A stretch of DNA of 64,000 nucleotides, taken from the NCBI RefSeq assembly GCF_036417845.1, contig NC_089979.1, forward strand, positions 52,118,275 through 52,182,274, written 5' to 3'. Numbering within the stretch: position 1 is the first letter of the stretch; every line of letters starts with the position of its first letter. Origin of the DNA: Apteryx mantelli. Its lineage: Eukaryota > Chordata > Aves > Apterygiformes > Apterygidae. Below are positions 16,502-28,100 of this stretch, piece by piece. The notes under the pieces are model-generated. The model made no database searches, was not told the origin of the DNA, and worked only from the letters and a program-made list of their open reading frames with translations. The position numbers were made by a program, and so were the translations under genes.

Positions 16502-16530
16502 ATTCTGTGATTCTGTGATTCTGTGATTCT
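16502..16530 (+). repeat. CR1 3'-terminal octamer array
   Basis: Three full ATTCTGTG copies and a partial ATTCT end the element. This short direct repeat replaces a poly-A tail in bird CR1 and is part of the signal recognised by the CR1 reverse transcriptase to start copying. Non-element DNA begins at 16531. Confidence 0.95.
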
Positions 16531-18180
16531 CAGAAGATGTCTACTCCAGCTACTCACACTGGAGTGTTCCTTCTTGATAAATACTTTTTCTGAGATGTAC
16601 AACACACATTTCCAGCAAGACCAAGAGCTGGGTATGGATGTTCTCCATAAGTGGAAGCAGAGAAAGTGCAATGTTGACGACAAATGTTTTCCATCCATCC
16701 GATTTCTTTTTTTCTGTAACAGCTGTGAGAAAACCAAACAAAACCCGTATTCTCTAGCCTAGCCTCTGCTTACTAATTCCCATACTCTTTCCACTGCTGT
16801 AGTAGTAGCTCTGCCCCCATCTCTGGAAACTTCAGACAGCTGGCTGTATAGGAAGACCAGTTATTTTTAAATTTCCTTAGATCATTATGATATGCTTTTA
16901 TTAGTTTACCTTTCTTAATATGACATGAATTAATTATTTTGCATAGTTCTATCATTCTCATTATTTAGTGAAAAATTCTTGAAATTGTACAAAATGCTTT
17001 TATTTGAAAAAAAATCAAGACAAGTAAAAGGTGTCTGCTTATCAAGCTGAATGTTAAAACATACTTTCCATTTCCAAATACCACTTCTGACTGTATTAGC
17101 AATGCAATCAGAAACAATCATTTCATTGCAAAATCTTTAAATGTTACCATGGGTTTTTACAATAGTTGTCAAACTAGGACTGCAGTCCATAATTGCTGAG
17201 CCAAAGCAGTGTGTTTGATCACATCGTATGAACACAGTTGCACTTTTCTTTATAACAAGGAAAGCTAAGGTCCATTTCAGTATTTCTCTGTGGCCCAGTA
17301 TCCAAGAGAGTTAAGAACTTTGCCACCACTATTTCATGGTGAACAAGAAAAAGTGTGGCCCGGGTACACTTTCAAATTCTGTCAGAGCAACATCTCTCTG
17401 CTAAGATCTGTCTTGGTAAGAAGAAGCAATTGAAATAGGCCACATCTTGTTTTCAGCTGCTACATTCTTTTTTGTTTCTGGTTCCCAACTTAATTAGATT
17501 TTAAAATCTGAGTGTAGTAAATACAGTTATGTCTGCTAAGAAGTGAAAGTGAGCCATCATGTTTTCCGGAATGAAGAGTCTCAATGAGCAAAGTCTGTCT
17601 TCTGTCACCAGTTCACGGAGCTGAGGCATAAATTGAAGAGAAATATTTTTATGTTCTGTGGTGCACGCACGCATCTCAAATGGCAGATGCTCAGCTCCAG
17701 GACCTTTGTGTTATCAACTGCACTCCTAGGACTTTGCCAAGAAAAAATGCAGATACCATGTGTCTTTTAATGAAGCTCAAGAGGGCAGCATCGGAGTTAA
17801 AAAAACACGTGAGACCTCAACGCAATAATCCAAACAGCTGCAAAGGGAGCAGGCAGGATTTCCCTTTAGGGCTAGAAAACACATCTATTCTTCCCTGATC
17901 TTCACTACCTCCTCGTAACAAAAGGAAGTATAAGTGAGAAGGGGAGAAGCCGCTGTGCCTTACTGGACATCCATCCAGGGAAAAGAGGTCACCCTGACAC
18001 AACACCACAGTGGTTCAGTCTCACTAGACATACTTGTACAGATAGTGATGACGAACCAGTGCTGCACCTGGAATTACCACGGGCCCCCTCTCCATCCTGA
18101 CCGACAGGATTGGATCTGTGTCCTGTAAAAATAATACGACGTTTGGGAAGGGGCCGTACAGCCTGTGCAGGACTTACCGA
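16531..18180. other. Intergenic spacer between CR1 and ABHD3, no gene recognised
   Basis: AT-rich sequence grades into the ABHD3 CpG island near 18.18 kb. No coding or RNA gene is recognisable. Distal ABHD3 regulatory DNA may lie here, but no specific site can be supported from the sequence. Confidence 0.6.
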
Positions 18181-19150
18181 GCGGCCGGTTTTGGAGGGCA
18201 GCCCTTCCCACCCGAGCCCCGCGCCCCCCAGCTGCCCGCAGAGCGAGTGGGGCACGGTGCCGCCCCCCGGCGGAGCGGGCTGCCCCCCGCGCCGAGGCCG
18301 CGGCGCTCCGCACGGCCTCGCCGCCGACCCCCGGCCGCGGGTGCCCGCAGGCCGCGGGCCGTGCGGCCGAGGAGGCGGGCGGAGGCGGCGCGGCGCGGCG
18401 GGCGGAGGCGGCGGGGCGCCGGCGGCGGCGCTGTGCTGTGCTGTGGCAGCTCCGCGGGCGCCGGCGCCGTGCGCAGCCGGCGCGCAGCAGCCAGAGCCGG
18501 GCCGGCGGCGGCTCCTTCCCTGCGCGCCCTGCCGGGGCGGGCGCCGGCTTGAAGCCGCAGCGGCGGCCTCTTGGGGCGCGTGTGCGCGCGTGGCGGGGGT
18601 TCCCTGCCCTCGCCCCCGCCGCGGGCCATGGACTGGCAGGTGCTGACCAGGGAGCTGTCCCTCTACCTGGAGAGCCAGGTCCGCGTGGGGCTCTTCGGCT
18701 CCGGCGTGGGCTTGTCCTTGGTGCTGGGCTTCGGCGTCGCCTACGCCTGCTACTACCTCAGCAGCATCGCCAAGGTGAGCGGGAGGGCCGCGCCGCGCAG
18801 CGCCGGGTGGGCTCCTCAGGTGTCCCGCCAGCAGGGACACCGCCGGGCGGGCACCTTCTCGCGAAGGTCACCTGAACGCCCCCCTCCACACACCCCCCCT
18901 TAAAAATAACGGGTAACGCGAGAGGAAGGCACTCCTGGCGAGGGCACCTGACATGGCGGGGGGAGGGCTTCCCCGCCGCCCCCCGCTCCCGAGATGGCGG
19001 CCGGCGGCGGCGCCCCCTTGCGCGCCCCGCGGCGCCCCGTCCGTCGCTGCGCTGCCCGTGGGCTGCCGGCTGACCCGCGGGGGGGCGGCGGGGCCCAGTC
19101 CGCGCGGGGAGGGGGCGCCGGCGGGGTGGCCTCCCCGAAACGTGGTGGCT
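18180..19150 (+). promoter_or_regulatory. ABHD3: CpG island with ABHD3 promoter, 5'UTR and first exon
   Basis: A dense CpG block with abrupt edges encloses ABHD3 exon 1 and the start of intron 1. The 5'UTR and transcription start should fall within about 18.2-18.6 kb. No TATA box is seen. The long open frames on both strands are by-products of the G+C content. Confidence 0.75.
18628..18774 (+). CDS. ABHD3: ABHD3 coding exon 1
   Basis: The exon encodes residues 1-49. An amphipathic start ([20 protein letters not shown]) is followed by a glycine-rich hydrophobic segment (about residues 20-43, with [17 protein letters not shown]) that should anchor the protein in the membrane. The ATG has a strong initiation context (G or C at the preceding positions, G at +4) and gives the conserved N-terminus. 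The donor AAG|gtgagc follows in phase 0. Confidence 0.93.
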
Positions 19151-22100
19151 GGAGGGGGAGAAACTTGAGTGGGGGCTGTGAGTGGGGAAGGGAGGTCAGG
19201 GGTCCTCCCTCTCTTCAGTGAATGACCCGTGCTTTGGTTTACTAACAGCACAGCTAAATAGGGGAGTTTCCTTCTCTTCCTTGTGTCTGCCCTCTGTGCC
19301 ATCACGACTGCCTTTGGTCCCAGCATTGGTGGTTTTTCGTGGGGCTCAGGCACTTCTGCATGTCTTCCGGTTGGTACCGGTTTCACGAGTAGATCATGCA
19401 TTCACATATAATTTGGATAGCAGTGAGCCAGGCTCTAATCTGATCTGAAGTGGCTCTGTGGAGCAATGATGGGAGTGCCTCGCTGAATGCTTAATCAACT
19501 CAAAATATGCGTACCAAAAGATTTATGGCTGTTGAAGACATGCGTGTTGCCATAATCATTCATAGACTTGCTGAGACCATACCCTTCCTCTTCATCCGAA
19601 AAAGGATACTTCCTTTTTGTCCAAGGAGAAAAACGAAGGGTCAGGAGGACATGCTGCTATTGCTGTGCGTGGGCCACAGTTCTCTTTAAGTCTTCTGGTA
19701 TTGCCCCTCTAGCGCTTGCATGTGGGAGAGTCAGTGTGAAAGACAGGTTTAAGAAATACGGTCGTTAATACGTGAGCCATTTGGTACACAGGGTTTCCCA
19801 CATCAGTTGGTACGCAGAAGGAAGCTTTGAGAAAAATACCTGTGTGCAGAGCACTGAGAGGTGAGTGCAGCTGTGTACTGTAGCATGAGACGGGAGGAGA
19901 ACGAGTGTCCTACTAGGTTAAAATAGGTACTACAAGTGTACGGTCAAAGTACATGGATTAAGCTTAATTTCTGCATGGTGCAATACAATTGCTTCAGTAA
20001 AATCTTTGTCACTTACTGTGAGACAGTGTGTTTTTGATTCTCAATGAATGGTACGATGCTAGTAAAAGTAGACCTTTAATATAAAAAATATATATATATA
20101 TGTATATATATCAGAAATAGATAATGAATCCGTAATGTTTAATGTTCTTCTTTTTTTTCTGGCGGGCATTTTGGCATTTCCTTTGGTTTTGATTTACTTA
20201 TCTCTTTACCATGAAAACAAAAAGCATTGCAAATAACTATATGAAAGATATCAGTTTACTGGGAGAGGATTTAAACAGGCTTTCATTGATTTTTTTCATG
20301 AATGCTGATGCCTGACCGTAGTCTCTCTTCCTAGAAACCCCAGCTGGTGGCCAGCAATGACCGTTTCTGCCGCTTTCTCGAGGAACATTGCCCTGTTGTG
20401 ACAGAAACTTACTATCCCACGATTTGGTGCTGGGAAGGTCGGGTGCAGACACTCCTGCGTCCCTTTATCACGTCCAGACCCCAAGTAGAGTACAGGAAGT
20501 AAGTGCCTTTCTTCTGGAAAGCTGTTAATTGTGTAGCTGGGTAGTGGTTACCTTACCTTGAGCGCGTAACAGCTATCATCATTGCTCAAGCATGTGCTCA
20601 TCTTTTCTGCTTTATACCCACCTTTGCAACTGACTCCACTGATCCTGTGCTTGGAACCACCTCTGTCCTGGATTCAATGTATAGTAGATTTAAAAGCTAG
20701 GGGCTCCCAAATGGCTGTATTATAGCTCAGGGAGTTTTAGTGCGCTGAAGTATTGGTGGCAATGTAGGAACGTAGGTGGTTATGTGTTCTGGTGATTGAA
20801 TGCCATCAATTTGCAAAGGCCGTGCAGTCACGTCCATTCGGCTGGCACATTCAACCTTAACTGTAGTATGGCCACATTCAGCCCTGTTTTGAGTATATAA
20901 ACTTTCTGTGATTTCCAGAGTAACTTTCACCTGCAGGGTTTATCTTTTGTTCTTTTATATCTAAATTCTGGTAAGAAAAAAATTGTATTTATTGTTTGTC
21001 CTCAGTTGGTCTCTCTCACACAGGAATGAGACTCAGTCTGGCAAATGAGGCATTTGGCACAAGAGCTAAGGAGAAGTACTTTTATGCTCCGGAACCTGGA
21101 CACGGCACAAGTTGTTTCAGCTCTGTTTGCATGGTAGAATAGATTTAGCATTTAGCTTCCCTTAGTTTTAGTAACTAGGAAACATTTCAGCGGTATAGCC
21201 ATGTCCACTTTTTTAGCCCTTCTTGTATACTCTTTATTTCAAGGTTTATGAGGTAAGAGAGGCATAGTTCCATGCAGCAATGCTTATTTTGCACCTTTTA
21301 AGATTGTGTTGGCAGTACACACCAGCACTGCATCTACTTCCCATTACTGAAAAAGGGCAAAGTTGAGCTAGTGAGTCCAGCAAGGCTGATGAGCTTTAAC
21401 ATCTTGAGTAGATGCCATCAAGGCTGTACTTTCGAATAAAAAGTCGAATGCAAGGTAGACTTCTGTTTTGGTAGTTCCTGCACCAATGCTCTAATACAGT
21501 GTTCATTGCCAGAGAAGAGGAAGGATGCTCTATGTTTCTAAAATACGACTGAAACCCTCTTCTCATTGTTCAGTGCATGCTTAGCTTCTTGGGATATTGT
21601 CATATTTGTTGCATTCTTAAGATGATTGTTTTAAGAGTGCGTTCTAGCAAAGTTTGTGGAGATATAGGATAAAATCCTAGCTTCACTGAAGATGTAAAGG
21701 TATAGTAGTATGTGTCCGTGTTCCATGTGTTTAAAACAAATGTTGTTTTCAACACCGAGTGCCATCCATTAGAAACGCTTCTTACCTGGAAAAGGAAAAA
21801 AAATCTGCTAGATGTTTAACATGTTGATTGTCCAAAGCTCTATCAAAAGATTCTCAGACAATCCAAAGGAAAACTGCAGTATACAAGCCTATATAAAATA
21901 TAGGCAATGCCAAAATGCACGTTAGTTACCAGACTCCAGGACATCAGCAGTAATTCATGAAAGGCCAGCTCTTCAGATACTGGAAACTGGCATTGCTCCA
22001 TAGACTGACTGTGCTAACTCATGTCAACTGGAGGTGGGGCTCTTTGTGAATGGTAAATGTGCAAACATACCTAGTTAGGTGGTGTTTTATACTTTTAATA

Positions 22101-25100
22101 TTAAAACAATGAAAAATTAAGATTTCACTCTTGGTAATTTGTATACTGTGAGCACTCTTAATAGTATGGATGTATTTTTAAATCTAATCATTGTTGTCTT
22201 GAAATGTACCTTTCAGTGAGCTCATTAAAACAGCAGATGGAGGACAGATTTCGTTGGATTGGTTTGATAATAATGACAGCTTATACTATCCGGATGCCAG
22301 CACAAGACCCACTGTCCTGTTGTTGCCTGGTCTGACAGGGACGAGCAAAGAATCTTACATTCTACATATGATCCATCAAAGTGAAACACTTGGATATAGG
22401 TGCTGTTGTATTTCATTCCTAGTATTTTACTTGTTCTAATAAGATCAAATATAAGTATGTATATGTGTAAGATGCATTCCTAAGGCAGGTGAGATCCAGA
22501 GAAATCAGTTTATGTAAGGAAGTATTATTATTAGTAATAATAATAAAATAATAATAGAATTATGTAACAGGCGATAAATTCCAAAGGGCTCTTTTAGTAT
22601 CTACAGACGTACTCCACATTGCAGTGGAGGAAAGCTAAGTCTGCATAGGCCCTTGCTGCTGCTCCTTAAATTATAGTACCAGTACTCAGCTGTGTTAACT
22701 TTGCACTTTCTAGAGAAGGGCTTTGTATTCAGCTCCAGGAAGACTTGTGTGGAGGGGTTGCTGTTGGGAGCAGGTCAGCTTCTGAATGCAAAATCGCTTG
22801 ACTCAGCAGCCTCAGATTCCTGAGTACAGTGTGCAGAATGGAGTGGTAGCCTGCTCCTACTGGTGATCTTTGAAGGAGAGGTTTGTAACCTCTTAGCTGC
22901 TTAATTTAGTTTTGTTATTAAGGCTACTGGTCAGAGTTGTGCAAGATAAGTGGATTAGTCAATTACGTAGATTCCCTTATGTAATCATATTGCTGCTACT
23001 GTGCTTTAAAATAAATTGTCATTGCTCCAGGATCTGTATTTGGAATATTACATTTTGTCACTGCAGATTGGCTTCTGGCACTGACTATATTAAGTTCTTC
23101 AGATATGTATATATGAGCATTTATGTTTGTGTCTGGCTATCTATTCTCTGTTAGGAGATTTGGATAACTGCTTTACTAAATTATGAAAGTAAAGCAGCAG
23201 TTTAACTGCTTAAAGTACTTTTAAAATCACTTTGCACTTAATTTAACAGTAAAAAAATATCAGCGTAGGAAAGTCCCCAAATCAACAACTTCTCTGTACT
23301 AATTTTTTATATATTCTGACAGAAATATCTGCATTTGATCACATAAGAAAAGAGAGTATAACATTAAGAAGGAGAAGCTTTAGGTCAGATTTCAACAGAA
23401 TGATGTAATTTTGTTTTTAAATAGCAACATTTGAAAAATACCAAAAGAAGTCATTTTTATTGCATTTAACCTATCTAAAATATATATATTTTATTTAATA
23501 AAATTATCACACTGAGATAGTAGAAGAGCAATAGCAGATTTTTTAAGAAAAAATATATCCTTAAATCAAGGTAATACTTACTAGTAGAAAATTCAGCAAC
23601 TCCCACCAGGATAGAGAAAATAGAAACTTATGCTGTTCAGGACAAAAAATTCCCACCTCCAAGAAGTTGTTCAAATCTTAGATTCAGCTGCCATTGTAAT
23701 TTTGATTTGGCTCATTTCTTACTATTTAATAAAATTATGTAAATTTAGAGGATGTCTACACGTAGATCCATGACATCCTCCTTCGGAGCAGTACTAATTA
23801 GTTTAGGCTCAGCGCTGCACTGACATAGCTTATGGTTGACACTTTCCCAGTTCAGAGCGCAGGCAGTGTCCGCTGCATATGCTATCTTCAGGTAGCTCAT
23901 GTGGCTCTCATCCTGAAATCTGACCTCCACTGACAAATCCCAGAGTTCATATAGAGTTCCAGTGACTTCGGTGAACTCCATTTTGGCATAAAGGTCCTTT
24001 CACACAGGTCAGATTTTAGAATCTGTAGGGCTGTAAATGTTTATGTGCTAAATATGTGTGTAGAACTGGCTCATTTTTAATGTATTTTCATTTTTTTAAA
24101 TCTTTTTTAGAAAAACGAGCAATGTAAAATGTTCCTCATATAGAAATGTATATAATCAAATTTATTTTGTCAATTTTTAGATGCGTGGTTTTTAACAATC
24201 GGGGAATTGCTGGGGAGGAACTTTTGGTAAGGATCACTTTTAAGATAAGTGTCTTTCATGTATAAGCAGTATATATGGAATCAGCAGTGTCTGTTTGGAG
24301 GGCTGGATTTAAATGAGAGAAGCTCATAGCTCATGTTGGAAATGCACAGGGAGAGAACCTCATCATCTGGTTGGTCAATAATATGCTGATAGTCATCTTT
24401 TATTTATTTTATTTTAAAACTCAAAGAGGCCACCCTGTCAACACCATATTTTTGTGAACATTTCATTTTAGGAAATTATTTAAATTATTAATATCTGTAA
24501 GAGTAAAATGAGCAATCCTTAAACTTTTTTTTTCCAAAAACACCTCAGTATCTAAAATGTACACATCCAGGAAATGGTATTCACTCAATACAATTTGCCC
24601 CTATTGTTTTAATATACAAATCCAAATATGAGTCGTGGTAATTACTTTGCTAACTGCCAATATGAATTTAAGCTAGATTTTGATATGGTTAATAAACTTT
24701 GCCATTAACATTGATCCATGTTATGGATTATTAAATGAACAAATCAGATTTATTTAGATAGTCATATAAAAGTTAAATGTCTTTTTGTATTTTTCTCAGC
24801 AATTATGACACAAGTTCAGCTCTAAAAGGAAATTTGTTGTGCTCAGAACATACATATCACGTTTGCTCAGAAATAACTGGCAATTCCACAGATGACTGTA
24901 TCTTGAAGCTAAGTATTTTCTGCAGCTAGGCACAATATGTGATGAAATATTGCTGAATAAGCTTTGTTTTTTCATATGCATTTTGTTGACAGTTCTGCAG
25001 CTGGTATGAGTGTGCATAATACTCGGTATTGTTTTGCATTTTTTTAATCCACTGATTTCAGATGTTAAAAAGCTCAGAATGTTTTCCCATAATCAGTTAA

Positions 25101-28100
25101 AGCATTTCAATGCGAATATTGCCATGTTAAAAGTAGTTTTCTGCATACTTTTGGAGATGGGTCTACAAAGCAGTTTTGTGACACACAAAGTCCTTATTGA
25201 TGAATTTCTGAATTGTTAAAAGATCTCTTGTTTGGATGCATTGTTTGTATTTTAGTGTAATCGGATTTACATATTTAAGCATTATAAGATCTTACTGTGA
25301 AACAAAAACAGCTGAAATTATAACATTTTCTGCAAGAAGGGTTCTACATTTTAATATAAAATCCCCAGTTGATGAATTTGAAGTGTCTCTGAGCAACACA
25401 GTAGAAATTAGTCATGCAAGTAATTCTTTTTCTACTCTCTTTAAAGATAGATTTAAATTTACATTAAATAATAACTATTTAAGGGTAAAAATGTACTTCT
25501 CATTCGTGTGTTATTGAAAGTTATTGTGTGAAAGTTATTGTTACTGTTATGGAATAATCAAATATTAGATGACCACAGTCAATGATGTGAGCTAAGATGG
25601 TGTTTTAAAATATATTCATACAATAGCTATACATTAAATTTTCAGGCATTAACTGAAATTAAAGTGCAACATCTCTCTCTAGTTTTGTAACCCTTTAATC
25701 AAATATACTTTCACGTAGAATACATTAGACCCTAGTTTCCAAAAATAATTTTTTTTCCTTGTAAGCTTGACAATTTAATTAAAATAAAACACATTCACAC
25801 TGTTTATAATTAATAAGGTGTAATAAAGTGAACAGTGATTCATGTGGATGAGTACTGCAAATGCACCATAAGTGGAAATTGAAAACATTTTCAGCTTTAA
25901 TTATCCAGGCTTAGCTTTTCTCCCATCTGTATTTTATTTTTGACTTAAACTTTTTAATATTCTTGTTAAATTAAACTTTAAATAATTAGTTTCATCTAAT
26001 TAAACTTGTTAAATTAACCACAAATTTCCAGGCTGTTTAACTGAAAGCCATTTAAAAAAATACCTGAAAATACACTGTTGCCTTAGGCAACAAATAAGTT
26101 CAAGGAACTCATAATTAAATATTTGTATATTTATTTTTAAAGTTTATATTGAATTTTAGCAGGCCAGCTACTACCTTAAGTTGAGTCAGGGTCACTAACA
26201 TGTGTAGTAACAGCTGTATATTTAAAAGCTCTCTCTTGGTGTAGGTGAAATCTAGAGAACACCATGAGAAAAATTTATCTTACTGAGATTCTTATTGTAC
26301 CGAAGATTAATTGTCTCCCATATACTGTTCCGGACAGTCCCTCAGATTGTGGGCTGTATGAGTTGTCTGCACAGGTGAAACCCTAAAGCTATGCTTACCC
26401 TTCAAGTAAGCAGGAAAGGGGTTAGCTAAATTCCAGTGATGGCAGTGGAAGTCATTCCAAGTCCCAATTCAAGATTTTAAGAGATGCTAATAGTAGACAT
26501 GGTTTCATTGCCTTAGCTAATAGAGAATTTTAATAAATTAGGTAAATGACACTGGTAAATTTAATTATCTATTTATTTGCTTTTATTGTGTGTAGGATCT
26601 AAATACTGGCTACTTTTTAAATGCTGGCTTACATATTTTTGGGGGTATTTAAATGCGGGTAAAGATGATGAAATTGTCATTGTAACTTTCCTTTCTATGC
26701 ATTATAGCCCTCGTGATCTGTTTTCATTTCCTCAGGGTATTTTAAAAATATCAGTGCCTATCTAGCTCTGATCTAGCTCTGATCTAGTTTTATCTAGTTT
26801 AGCTAGCAGCTCTATGTTCAGATTTTGTCTAATGACTGGATGGTTGCAGATACTGAGCTTTTTTTTTTTTTGTAACGATAACAAGTGTTATCACTAATTC
26901 CTTCCTCCACCTCCTTGTGAAATGATCTGGGTTCATGTTTGCCGCTTAGTGCAGTTTCATGAGAAATATTACATTTGTCATGTTATATAAATGATCCAAT
27001 GTACAGTTTGCTTTGTCCTTAAAGGATGATGCAAAAGCTTATGATGGCACTTTCCCCTCTGACTCCTTACAGACACCAAGGACTTACTGTGCTGCTAACA
27101 CAGAGGATTTAGAAGCAGTTATTCATCATGTACACAACTTGCACCCCTCAGCTCCATTTATGGCAGCCGGTGTTTCTATGGGAGGGTAAGAAATTATGTA
27201 AAAGAAGTCTCAGTGTAACTGTGATCAGAAAACAAGACTGTTATAGCCTGATTATAAATTACTGCTCTGCAATATATTTACATGACTTACTGAACTGGAA
27301 CTAATTTGGGTTCGTCTCCAACAGTCAATATTCAGAACACTTTTAGAAACTTAACATCTTTGAAGCCTTTAGCTCTGTGTTAAATAGAGTTGAAATTGGC
27401 AAACATTCAAAAGTTGAGGGAGCAGGAAGAATGAGAGGAGACACTGACAGACAGATTGACAGACAAACAGGTGGGCAATACAGTTTTTGGAAGCTATGGA
27501 GACCGTCTTTGGAACAGAGGGATAAAAAATAGGAACTGGAGCTAACGTATCGTGTTTCTTAGCAAACTCTGGGAATTACAAGATTTAACCTTACTCTGGG
27601 TTCTGCAGTATGTAGGTAGGTTATGCTGGAAGAGATGTGGGTATCTGCTCTGTCTGGCTCAGAAGCATGAAGTACTAGTGTTGTTGAAACCAGTATGGGT
27701 TGATGTAGCATGTGGTATTAAGACTTCCTGTGTCCTGGCTTCTCTCCAGAAACTACAACTAGAACAGACAATGATAGCACAGTTGCTGAGAAAAAGCACT
27801 GCTAGAAACTAGGAGAAATGTTCAGACAGCCTCTTTAATGACAACCGTAGGAGAAGAGAACTTCCTTTAGAAATTCTGTAGGGATAGTGGTAACTTCCTG
27901 AGAATTCCTCTTTCTGATGGATTTTATGGAGGATGGGCAGATACAGCCTTGCATATTGACACTGATCTACTAATGACCTGTAGGAGCTTTGGGACAAATA
28001 CAGGTTTGTTCAAGCAATACAGTTATTGATAATCAAGTAAATAAGTAACTTGGAAGCCTCAAAATTAATTAAACCAAACTTTTTCCATTATTGTTGCTGT

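Larger units (their letters stand above)
12300..16530 (+). mobile_element. Nearly full-length CR1 LINE retrotransposon
   Basis: The element reads, in order: a short 5' region with a 12-bp tandem repeat, ORF1 (zinc-binding and coiled-coil region, then an SGNH-type esterase domain), ORF2 (AP endonuclease, then reverse transcriptase), a short 3'UTR and three and a half ATTCTGTG octamers. That order and ending are diagnostic of bird CR1 LINEs, most copies of which are severely 5'-truncated; this one is about 4.2 kb with both reading frames present. There is no poly-A tail and I could not identify a target-site duplication, both normal for CR1. The 3' end at 16530 is sharp, while the 5' border is an estimate. 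ORF1 is uninterrupted and ORF2 carries two lesions, so the copy is young but probably not autonomous as written. It lies about 2 kb upstream of ABHD3, in the same orientation. Confidence 0.93.

Noticed and set aside
15692-16737. Antisense frames of 121 and 165 codons within the CR1 reverse transcriptase
   Set aside because: They mirror the codon structure of ORF2 on the opposite strand and have no features of their own.
18110-19401. Long overlapping frames on both strands around the ABHD3 CpG island (up to 283 codons)
   Set aside because: Same composition effect; only the frame from 18628 has protein similarity and correct splice signals.
26761-26800. Imperfect tandem of tctagctctga
   Set aside because: Only two to three short copies; an ordinary slippage product in an intron.
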